From Acanthopleura granulata (lineage: Eukaryota > Mollusca > Polyplacophora > Chitonida > Chitonidae), in the NCBI GenBank assembly GCA_016165875.1, contig JABBOT010000003.1, positions 31,105,663-31,169,662 of the forward strand: a DNA stretch of 64,000 bases. Direction: 5' to 3'. The notes beneath the pieces are model-generated. The model saw nothing but the letters and a program-made list of their open reading frames with translations. It was not told where the DNA came from and did not search any database. The number at the start of each line of letters is the position of its first letter. Positions within the stretch are counted from its first letter, which is position 1. Shown here in pieces: positions 13,262 through 24,900 of the stretch. Both the position numbers and the translations under genes were made by a program.

Positions 13262-16117
13262 TCACTCTGCTTTGTATATCATCAGTTACACACAGACCCC
13301 TGGAGGTTATTAAGTTATTGTCAGGATGCAGTTGGTGCCCAAGGCGAGAGGGGACCTTCTGGGGCGAGTGAGGGATTGGATTCCCCCGTCCCCTCCATCC
13401 AGACCCACTCCCGTTGTACTACAAGTACAGTTCATGTAGTATGACGACAAACCACAGAGTATCAGTATAACGAAGATACAAGAGATCTTTACTTACAAGT
13501 TTATGTATTGACCCGTCACTCGAAACCCGTCACAGTTACCAAACTGGTGAATGGATATGCATGGTTCTACATGAACAATGGTTTAATGGGTTCCAAACAT
13601 TTGCCAACTTAAACTATGCAAGCGCCTCCCTTCAAGACACCCAAGTGTTCATTCAGAACCATGCTACCCTGTGCAGACAACTGCCACCAAGGAGCACCCC
13701 AATTATATAAAGTAAACTTGTAAGTAACGGTCTCCATTAGTACAAACACTTCAACGAGATTCTCAACAGGCATAAATACTCCAACAGTGTCCGGCGGGTC
13801 GTATTATGTGTATATAATGTATATGTATATATAATATAGAACGTTAGTTCTGTTAGGTTATTATGCATGTGTTAACTAGTGATATGCCAAAAAAAAAAAA
13901 AAAACAAAGAAAAAAAAAACACAGAAAAAAAACCCTCTGATTAATCTAAATAGGTCAGTACCAAAATAATGCTCTGTGTATTCAAACGTACAAAAATACG
14001 CCAACGCGCTGCGGCCAATCAGCATTATGTATTAATGGGGGAAGATCATGCAGTTGTTAAGGCACTGTAAGGTCACCTCATTATCACCTCTACTGTGGAA
14101 AAAAAAGCAATGCATATCAAGGTCTGACCTTCACCCAGACAAGGTTAGGAGTGGCCAAGACCCACAAATATCCGTAAACTTGTCCAAAAATTATCAAGTT
14201 TTACACAAAATAAAAAAGGCAAAAATTCGACAGCTTTCGCTGATATGCATATAGCTATGAGCATTGATATCTGGGTTCATCTTCCATTCAACTCTTGGAA
14301 GACGGATATGGTAATTTGTTTCATGAATTCTAACATGAATATATCTCTGACTATACATATGTATTTACAGTACAAACAGGACGAGTAGGTTGTGACAGAA
14401 GTTAGCCAGAAAATGGATGTGTACTCGGTTGAGATTTTGCAGTACTAAACAGAAGATCACATTCATATATATTAAGGAGACAGACCTTTTAATGAACTTG
14501 AAAAATGAACCCGAGAATCATGGTGTCACAATTCAAACAGTGTGTCCGAGTACACATACATTTTCGCGACAGGCAATGCCACTGGGTGAGAATTCCAAGC
14601 AAACTTTTCACGCAGATCAATAAGCAAAATTCAGAGAATGTTTAGCTAACTTTTAAACCTGGCCATTCACATCACCAATTTATCCACTGGAATAAAGGTG
14701 GGGCTACCAATGTCACTGCAGTTCTGCTACCATCAGTACACACCGAATGTCAGTGGTAAAACAATGGAACTCCTAATGGTAGAACTGCCAACACTCGCTT
14801 ACTTGAAACCCAACCAAGCGCGAGCACAGAGCGGCATTAGCACCCCTTATCACTGTACACTGACCTATCAACAGTAGCACTATGGTAGTGCAATTAACTA
14901 CAAAGGAACAACTGTAAAAGTGCCAGGAGCAATATCATGCCCATGGAATAAGTACTATTGCCTCACCACAAGGCATTGCCCATGGACTGGTCTGTAGGTA
15001 ATTGTACTTGGTCTACTTGTATATACACCCTATGTTTGCATGTATTCCTAAATCAACTGTATTTTACACAAATTACGCTAAATAAAAATCGATACAAACA
15101 TGATTGTGATATGCAACAACTACAAACTATACAAATAATGAATTATGTCTCTGGTTTCCAATGCTGGCCATCTGGGGAACAGCTTTGGTCTCTGGTGGGA
15201 CAAACGTGGTACCCTTACTAAAATGGCTAGGGCAAACTGATCAGTACAAAGATACCCTTGCGAGTATTATTTGCGAAGAATGCACCAATGAATAGAAAAC
15301 TTTACATGATAAACACAAACAATAATTGAGCATTATGCTTTGGAAAACTTAGGAAAATAAAAACCTTAGGAAGTGGGGATATGTATAGGAACAAAAAAAA
15401 AAGTATTCAATATTCCTTGGTTGGCTTTAGCTGGCTATGGGGCAGACAAGACAAAACAAAAACCTCCTTTAAAAACAAAGTCTCCCTCATCACATATGTG
15501 TCCTGCAGGTCAGTATGCTAGTACCACTCAGTCCAGTATTACTAATTTTGTTCCAGGTTATAGGCCACTCAATACAGGCTATTCGAACAAGGCAACATCC
15601 TCACCCAAACATTCAGCCAAGGGCTCTCCCTGTACAACTCAGGGGAGACAACCAATTTTGTAACCTCATTATGACAAAGCTGATGCTGCCTAATTTTGGC
15701 GAATGACTACAATTACCAATCTCGTCGTCATGACAAAGTTATTTTCAAGTTTAGCCGAAAACATCCACACTGCTTGTAGGTAAGTTATTAGTCAAAACAA
15801 TAACAGTTTATGTCATAAGTTTTAAAGGAAAAAGAAACCTATAGAGCCAGCCACAAAGAAATCAAACAATACAATACGTGGTCTGTAATTACATAGCCCA
15901 GTTAATAATGTGATAATACATGGAGACTATACATCATAACATGAATTAGTACAACATGTTAATTCTCTGCCTCATATATATATACATAAGTGTATATAAT
16001 AAAACAAATACCGTGAGAGACGGAAAAAAAAAAGAGAGAAAAAAATTAAACCAATAACAGGCACTTTGTTGTGGACATGACCGACCCCTGCCACAATACC
16101 TAGAGACCACAGTGGAG

Positions 16118-16407
16118 TTAGTTGGAGCCAGCTACTGATGAAGGCATTTCCCGGACAAAGGCAGGGTTATGGGGACAACGTTCCATCAAGACTGGACATT
16201 CATTAGTGGCAGCGGTGCAGCAGCAGCAGTAGTCATCGGGCCATCCACAGGTTGTAATACTGAGGTACACGGTGACGAGCAGGACAGGGTTACGCAGACG
16301 TTGTAGTAGGTGTGCACAGCGGAGCCTCAAACCCACGGTTTTTGCTCCCATTGCCCGGCCGAAGTGACTGGGGAGATCTGAGTATTCGGGAGTATGTTAG
16401 TGGCCAG
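16118..16407 (-). CDS. Candidate alternative C-terminal (tail) exon of Quaking
   Basis: This island is less AT-rich than its surroundings. On the minus strand a long pyrimidine tract (16422-16460) leads to CTCCTAACATCAG, giving an acceptor before 16407, with later acceptors before 16377 and 16367. Spliced from the phase-1 donor inside exon 6, the first acceptor adds Ala-Gly-His-stop. The second enters a 77-codon ATG frame, starting Asp-Leu-Pro-Ser-His and ending Val-Ala-Gly-Ser-Asn-stop at 16118. Neither tail resembles known QKI tails. The splice logic is good but the protein evidence is absent, so this is a proposal. Confidence 0.22.
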
Positions 16408-16471
16408 CTGATGTTAGGAGACGAAAAAAAAAAAAAGAAAAGAAAGGAAAGAAAAAAAAACAGAGGTTAGT
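16396..16471 (-). promoter_or_regulatory. Cluster of ACUAAC/CUAAC motifs around a candidate tail-exon acceptor
   Basis: On the minus strand ACTAAC occurs at 16466-16471 and 16396-16401, with CTAAC at 16413-16417 acting as the likely branch point. The last two form a CUAAC-N11-ACUAAC pair, compatible with STAR-protein binding. Confidence 0.35.
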
Positions 16472-18257
16472 TTAATAATAAAATAATGCTACATACATGA
16501 AAAAGGCATACCATTATTATTAATTATTATTATTAAAACCAAAAAAAAAAATCTTGTTTTAGCCGTAATGAAAAATTAATACCATTATTATTAAGACATT
16601 ACTAAGTTTTCTTATTATGATTAAAGAGTGCACGTTAAACCAAGTCATGCAATGTAAGCCCATGCTACAAATATATGGGACAAATAGACAAGGGTTCAGG
16701 CCCCTGGTTAAAGTGGCTCAAAAAGCTGCCTTGCTGTGAGTTACAATGTCTAAAAATTTCCTCACAAACACCTATAGATAAAACGGATATTAAGGTTGGA
16801 ATCAGCAGAGAGTGTCAACTTTGGCTGCACGTCTTTAATCACAACAATTGATTAGTAATGCCTATTAGTAACACATATATAATATCACACCATATACTAA
16901 TATGAAGACCACCTAAACAGTTTTCGTCATTACACCTAATGAAGCAGCAATATTTAGGTTAGGTTAATGCTATTTCTGTTGATGTTTTCTTGCAAAAGAA
17001 ATGAAAGGCTTTGGTGTCAAAAGTGATCACATTTTGATGGCCTCCAAAAACCAACCCAAAAAATTCTGCAGCATTTAAAGTTTTCCCTTAAAATGATAAA
17101 AAAAAAAAAAGAAAAAAAACAAAAGAAAAAGAAAAATTTTTGCCTGATCCATCAGCTTTTTCTTATTTTCTATAACCCAGCCTTCTCATAAAAGCTTTCA
17201 GCGGTATTTCCTGCATGATAAACGAAGCTCCCACCAAGATAAGAATGATCATGCAAATGAAACCAGACAACTGTTTGGCATTTTTTTTTTTTTTTTTTAA
17301 ATTTTTATTCCTAAACAAATCAAATTTGTTGACAATTGCACATAACATTTTCAGATTTCCACAAAATACAGCTGCAAATCATTCTCAACATAAACGGCTC
17401 ACTCCATTTCTACATTCAGTGTCTTTTTTTTTTAAATAGAACAAAGCCTTATCACTACAATCAAGAATATTTCATTCATATAAATCTATAGTTTCCACAT
17501 ATATAATATATTTCATCTTAAATTTCAACATCTCACACAACCAATATCGATAAAATAAAATGGGTCTGTAAAAATAGGTTCAACAGTGTAAATGTAAATC
17601 GACTAAAAAGCGTAATGGAAGCTTGTAGTGAAGCTTTGAGCTTTTCTTGCAGTAGCTCTTTTCTTGCGTCACACTCCCATTACCAATGCACTCGGGAAAT
17701 ATTCCAATTCTCGACAAAAACAAGGCATTCGCTATGCGTAGAAAATTGTCTCTAAGAAACCTTTCAAATAAAAGAGGCATTCATCTAAAACAAATACTGA
17801 TTCAATTAACAACAATGAAATAACAAAAAAAAAAAAAAAATTAAGGCAACACCATACACCAACTGTATAAAATCTTACGCAAGACGCGCATAATTGTAAA
17901 ATATATAAATGATTGCCCTTAAAGCTCACCTATATGTACACATAACCATCAATTTAAATGGGACTCTGCTTATGTGATGTGCTATTTGGTACATACGTAT
18001 TCCTACTCTAAGCTAATTCCACTACAAAATTCCAATGTCATCACAAAATATATTTGCAAATTCACTTGCAAAAATTGAGCGAAGTTTCTGTCTGCTTACG
18101 TCAATCACCCAAGGAAGCTAACAGTCAATCTACTCATTATCTTTTACATCTTTGTGGATTCAATTGTTTACATCTTGATGTATTAAATGTTTTTGTTGCC
18201 CGCTGCACCCCAAGTAAGCTCCACAATACACATTAACTATCCTTAAATAGTTGACTA

Positions 18258-18290
<33 letters not shown>

Positions 18291-18291
18291 T
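18258..18291. repeat. (TA)n microsatellite
   Basis: An uninterrupted AT alternation of about 26 nt, preceded by TATATACATA. Confidence 0.9.
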
Positions 18292-21200
18292 CCAACATTT
18301 CATCACATTTATACATTTCTGAATGAAACTGAAAAAGAAAACAATACTTCAGTCAAGATACTGAAAATCAGAAGAAGTAACCTAGGAAAAATGTGCACGT
18401 AGCACATGCTAAAATTGCCGAGCTAAATTCCCCGTGGTTTTCTTCTTTTAATCTTCTAGGTATAACATGTATATAGCAGGCTTTCCATTGTTGATTACTT
18501 TTTGACAGGTTTTGGGAATCAGATTTTTGCCACAGCTTGGAAATCTTGACATCGCAGAGGAAATACATTTTTGACAGATTGGTTAATTACTGACTGCAAG
18601 TTTTTGAAGTCCACCAAACATTTCTGTTGAAAAAACCAAAAAATGCTTCTGAATGGATGCTGCAAAGGAATGCCTGCCATCATAGGAAACATGTCAAAAT
18701 ATTGGAAATGAAAGTAAAGATGTAGAGATAGGCCAGAAAATATCTTTGAAAACTGAAAATCTGATCATTACTCTACTGAAAGTTCCAATACTTATGGGAC
18801 TGAAGGCGTCTACATGCCACATATACAGAAGCCAACACTGGAACAGTGTTCATAAACATTTCCAGGTCAAATGCAAAGGTATTTTCCAGCCGAGAAAAAC
18901 AGCTGAAAAGCCACAGCTGCTAGCTTTAATGATTAATGAAATGATAAAACTTAACGGATATGGATTAGGACAGATTAGAAGACTAACCTCCCATAATAAA
19001 AGGTTATGGAAGAGTGGTTACCCTGGTGTAAGGGTGCTCTCGGACTCCAGCTAATGACCGCCGTAACTTAGGCACTCCACCTGCAACAGCCAAGGACTAT
19101 GAGAACAAGGTCTAATACAACAGTGGAGGACCATGAGAACAAGGTCTTTCACAGCAAGCAAATGAGTACACATGTGCATATATACAGTACAACTACAACG
19201 CAGCATTACAGCCTGAAACCGGATGTAGTTCTGTTCGCACACCACATACCGACTACTGTACCCAGCCGAAACATAAATCAGGAAAACTTTTTCTTTTACT
19301 CAACGTTTTATGTCGTATTTCAGAATATTTCACTTAAATAACAAATTTGTCAATGAAGAAATATGCACAGTAACAGATTTTTTGCACAAAATAATAACCA
19401 ATGTCATTTGTGAATAAGCAATCTTTTGCTCCAAGTGAAAAGAATCTTGATGCTGTGAATTAGGGTACTAGCTCACCAGTTAAATCACGAACATGTCATA
19501 CGGAAGTCAAAGAAAACCCGAAGTCAGTTTCAAACAAGTTATCTTTTGTAAACATCCTAGTCACTCAATTGCACACACAGTTTTTGATTGTTTGCATACA
19601 TGTACAGATATGTAAATAATTAACTACTGAAACCTACATGTATATCAAAGTTTTAAAGCAACATTTAGATTCAGGTATTCCTGCTTCATTCCCCCCCCCC
19701 AACCTAGAAATAGAATACCAGTGCCTACTGGTAAATCTGTCATGAATAATGATTGCACAATATGTATCATTTGTACTTTCACTCACTAGAAGCACTAAAT
19801 CTCATTGCCAACTCCCCATAAATCCAGACTACACATACAGAGTCTCCTCTAAGCTTTGATGCAGTTCTACATTATTTGTAACTAGACTTTGCCACAATCT
19901 GTCAATTCAAATTGTATATAATAATTTGGCACTATTTATTGCCTAGTATCCGTTACCTTGATAAGGAAGCAATGTTGGAATGGCACTCCTAGGCACTACA
20001 AAAGTGGAATGTCTCTCCAAATTAATTAGTGGTTAATGGTTACTTCACTGTGCTTAGCACAGTTTCAATCAACTTCAGATTTACAGCAAAATTTCATCAG
20101 ATATTAGTATACATGTACCACAAATTTGAAAGTACATCTTGGATGGCTCTTTCGGCATTCTAAATAAATGCAAAAATGGCATTTTTTTTGCTTAACCTGC
20201 ATTCTCAGGTCTGATTAGATAGGTTACATTTTTTTTTCCTGTGGCAACAGTTGAAGTTACATTTGCAACAAAGTAACAGTCTGAACTGCTTGGTTACATG
20301 TGTTAACAGGTGTTTAAGGATTCTTGGTTACTTTATCGCAACTTTAGAGGTTTATAACCAATAGTTAGTGACAAACCCTAGGCTTTATGCATGCGTAGAA
20401 ACAGTGCTGACACTTTTAAAATAATGAGATGTGTAGTGTCATATACGCAGGGGGTGGGTCATGGAACATACATGTACGCAAAAGAAACAAGCAAGCAACG
20501 TAGTTACATATAATAGTCATTAATAAAACATCGACTTTCAAGTCTAAGTTTAAGCCTTAGGTTACTATAACTGTGTCAAATAATACTGCCGGTGACAATG
20601 ATGAAATGAGTTAACAGTAGTTCAGTCAACAGATGACCTTCACCAAGCCAGTGTCATTTTTCCGTTTAAAACACCCAAGGTGATCGGATATTAGACAAAT
20701 GCAAATGAACAAGTCCACAGTGAACAGAGCGAGGAAAAGAACCGGCCACTCGTCTGGTTAAGGTGAGTTCAGCCAGGTGAGACTACACCGAGATAATCAC
20801 CTTTCTTGTCTTAATTAAAAATCACCTGTGGAGACTTGTGCTATCTCACTCCTGTGACAAACAGAAAGTACCAATGAGAGTGCTGACGATCTACACTCCT
20901 AGCATTACCACAACAACACATCCGCTTTAACTTACTACCGATCTGGTCATAGAAGGGTTACACTTTATATGTATCCATATTTTCTGTTCATAAATACTTC
21001 CCTAACACAAATGATCTGGGTCTGGCCTATTGACAAATCTACATCACCTCTAGTCTTCTTGAGCAAAAATAATGAGTGTAAATTGTGGCATATTAAGTCC
21101 TGTTCAATATCTCAGATTCTGACCAGCATGTGGAGCTGTTTCTTAAAATTATTTCAAAGCTTGCTGGCTCTGTGACTCTGTTCAAATTTTGTTTTCATGC

Positions 21201-21484
21201 TAAAAAAAAATGTTAAACTGTAATAGTGCACGTTTTTCTCACTACTGTTTTGATAGTCATGGCTGGCAAGAGTAATGGCTAATATTCCAAACTGACCAAC
21301 ATAATGTGCTCTTTTTTCACATCAATGTTTAACACAGAGGGAAACTTAATAAACTGAAAAAAAAAAAGTAATATCCACACATGTATACCATGTACAATTC
21401 TAAGAACTCAAGTTTCACATCACAGCCAGTATATGCCCCATAGGCACAGTTTTAAGCTTGTACTAGAGCCTGGGCCAGTGTGAC

Positions 21485-21927
21485 TTAGGCAGAGAGCCAG
21501 ACCCCTTCTTTGTGGCTATGTAAATGGTTATGTATTGTGGGGTCCATGTGACCCCCGTGTCCGTTGTGCTGTTGGTCTAGGTTGTGGGGGTCAGTGGCGG
21601 TGCCGTTTTGGGCCATATGGTGGTGGTGATGCACCATGAAAACAGACATACCAGCAGCGGCTTGATCGAGGGTAGGGTACTCAAGGAGCGTGGTGGCTGC
21701 AGGCGAGGTGAAGGCCGCGTACGGGTACTCAAATGGATTGGTATATATCAACCCAGCAGCGGCTTCCGAAGGGGAGACAAGCGGTGGTGGACCTCCACTC
21801 AGAATCCCCCCAGGTTGTGGCGTGGCTGTGGGTATTCGTGGGGTCAGGATGATCGGGTGCCCCGCCGGTGTTGGTGAGCGCATCTGTGGAATGGTCATTG
21901 CATGAGCAGGCATCAATCGAGGTGATT
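21485..21927 (-). CDS. qki: Quaking last exon 6 (Pro-rich C-terminus and His-rich read-through tail)
   Basis: The acceptor CTCTTCCACAG ends at 21928. The split Gln is followed by [56 protein letters not shown] and [12 protein letters not shown]. If not spliced again, 55 more residues follow, 13 of them His ([27 protein letters not shown]), to TAA at 21485-21487. An internal donor at 21651 would remove this tail. Confidence 0.9.
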
Positions 21928-24900
21928 CTGTGGAAGAGACAAGTAGTAGATCATCAGTACCCTGCCTAATTGAGGACGCTTTTTCACTCCAAAATGGTGA
22001 GCACATTATTATGTATGTATTTTTTATGTTTCATTCCCTTTGCAAATGTGCTTATTTGGTTTTTTTAATGCATATATTTTACCGACTGGCTTGCCTTTTA
22101 ATTCAACATGAATATGCTTAACATATCAAATCTTTCCAAAGATTATCAGAATTAAGAACGGATTACTGTTATGTTTAGCAAACCACGTTAGTGTTGTGTC
22201 AGTAACTGCATTTACAGGTGTTCCGATACATGAATAAAGAAATGAACAAGAAATGGTTAACAACAAAATGAAATGTTCAGCCAGCTGACCTCACCTTTCA
22301 AAATTATAACTTCCAGTACAATTTCTACCTTGAGCGTGACTTGCAATGTTTAGTTTTTGTTAGCTCCAAAACAGACCATTATGCTTGATGTACTTTACTT
22401 GTTTTGGTCAAGTGCATGATGTGTAATGAAATGAAATTTTGATTCACTTCAAAAGGCCGAACATGATTTCAGCTTGAAACTACAAGGCTTGGTCGACTCA
22501 CACAGAACTTTGCACTTGGATTTTTTTTTTCTTTAACCCTCATTTCTACTTGTCATGACTGACTGATTCGAACACTGGCAGAATTCTGTGAAAGTGTTCC
22601 TATTGCATGTACTGTACAGATGTGCAAGCAACCCGGCTTACCTGGTGAAATGTCACAGCTCGAACTGCTGACCGAGTCAGTCAGCACACAATCCGAGTAT
22701 GTGAGCATGGCAACAATTAGAAAGTAGTAAACCACATACAGTTTGGGTTATCATATCCAATTAACAAACCATCAGCATAATAATGTACAAGGAGCATAAA
22801 TCAACAGCATCCTCCAGTATTGTAAGTCTCCTGGTCAATTCGCAGCAAAAAAATCCAATGATATTTCTATCATGTATTCACTTAATATAACAGAAATTCA
22901 AAAGATTTTGAAACTTTCATTAAGTAAATATACAACTGGAAAACATATGAAATCTTGCAACCCGTCACTCTGAAAAATTGATTTGCTTTAAATACTGATC
23001 CTTGGGAATTTATTATTAGAAAAAAAAATGAAGAAATATCTTTTAGATCATATTACTGCAAATGCCATAGAGTAAGAAAAACACAGAAAAACCATCAACA
23101 AATTACAGGTACAAAATGTCTTCATTAATATCAAAGAAAGAAAAGATTTTGAGCTTGAAATGGTTTCATTTTTCAGTAAGTTGATGGTTATGCTGTGTAA
23201 GAGGATTCAAATCATGAAAACTTTGCATAAATTAACTGTGTTAGTATGAATATACAAATATATTATTATTAATATAAAGTAGAATAATACCTGCAAAAAG
23301 TTTATTATACTTGGTGAATAGTTAGGACTAATAATGAAAAATAAGACATCTGTAGATGAGTATCCAGCGTGTGAATTGGTGACCGAAGATCAGTCACCGT
23401 GAAGATTATACAACCAGCTGCCATGATCACACTGCGGCCATGCGAGGGGAGGACAAACTGAAATGCTAAGGTTACAGATACGTACACATACATGGGGAAG
23501 GCACCTACAAACCCAAATAAACACAGCCAACAATATGACGAGAGGTTGCAGAGTGTAGGCATATAAACCTGTGTGACAGAGAGAAGGGCTAGACAAATGA
23601 GCACAGGAAGCTCAGTCAGGGGAGGGGAATGGTAGTGTACACCACCCCACAAACGGGCATAAACAGGGTGGATATAAACCAGGTCCGTGATAAGATGGTA
23701 CTGCACAAAACAGTAGCACACAAATGTATCCTTGGGGATAGCGTCCTAAAACAGATAACTGTGTACAAATCCTAGCTGAACAGACAAAATAGGAGAGAGA
23801 GAGACTTTAAGTAATGGCTGTCCATCTACAAGCTTTGTAAATCTGTGTTCTAGTATTACATGTCTAATGAAACAGAAGTGTGAAACAGAAACCACCAAAG
23901 CCACTAACTTCAATGCTAGTGATGTTTAACAGCGTGTGCTTGTGAATTATGTCAGACGAACAAAGCCAATGAAAAACTGAAGAAAGGTAAACTATGGCAA
24001 AGTACCTTTGAAAAATAGAACTGGACGGATGAATAAACAAGAACGGAAATGTGTCAGAAAAAAACAGCATGCAACATGCAAGTCTCTGGCTAACATCAAT
24101 AGCACTGGCTACAGCTCAAACTCCAGTCCAGTCAGCAGACCCACAGGCCACAGCACAACCTATCAGACCCCAGGGGCAGGCTAACTGAACGCAGCAACTT
24201 ACGATTCGTTGTGGTGGGGGGTGTCGAAGTGGTGGAGGCTTTTGTGTCACGGTATGTACCGTTTATGATAGCTAGCTCCATAAGTTGGCGCTTCTTTAAA
24301 TCGTCCTCCCCTTCGGGCTGGAAAAAAAACATTACACACAAAAAGGTTAGTACATTTCAAGGTAGAGGAATGGAGGAGAGAAAACCTTCCCAGGTTGGGA
24401 ACACTTACGAAAAGCCTGAAACGCTGCTGGCTGAAGCATTGGCTGAACTTTGCCATCCCTGTATGTTCCATTAAGAATTGCTAACTCCATCAACTGTTGC
24501 TTCTTCAAATTATCTTCCCCTTCAGCCTGTAATGAACATATTCATTCAAATCAAAAAAAGAGGTTTCACTTGTCTCAAATCTGGCCAACAGGGGCTCACT
24601 GACTGCTTGTGGGGTTCATCATTAACAGTGGCATTGTACGTTCCTTTGATGACTACAAACATCTGTAACACTGTCTCGTTTGGGGGGAGGGGGCAATGGA
24701 AGATATCCTAACCAGTGGAAAAATGTGTTTCACATTTTATCAAAACAAAACATTTAATTTCAAGCTGGAGAATGAACCAGGGCAATTCCATTCTTCATTT
24801 CGTAACAAAAGAGGCTTTTCTGGCAGCAAATAACCCTGCATATCTCTTTGCCCAAACTTCTGTAGTACTGAATGCAAGGTAATTTGAAACCCAGGAATGT

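Larger units (their letters stand above)
13262..21484 (-). other. Probable long 3'UTR and downstream region of the Quaking gene
   Basis: This is 8.2 kb of AT-rich DNA directly downstream of the Quaking stop codon, lacking the SINE and LINE families common elsewhere in the window. It has several sense-strand ACUAAY-UAAY pairs (13843-13860, 16396-16417, 16851-16869, 20021-20034) that fit the Quaking response element. By my rough estimate single ACUAAY hexamers are not enriched over chance. Vertebrate QKI messages also have long 3'UTRs. It also includes a (TA)n run (18258-18291) and a possible tail exon at 16.1-16.4 kb. Confidence 0.45.

Noticed and set aside
22620..22740. Good donor CACCAG|GTAAGC on the minus strand, suggesting a small extra Quaking exon
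   Set aside because: The nearest acceptors give 23- or 26-nt exons, which break the phase-1 frame between exon 5 and exon 6. Likely a cryptic site.
23305..23721. 138-codon hydrophobic open frame in the Quaking intron between exons 5b and 6
   Set aside because: No family motif; candidate borders do not give a phase 1-to-1 cassette with coding-like content. Hydrophobicity is expected from T-rich codons on this strand.
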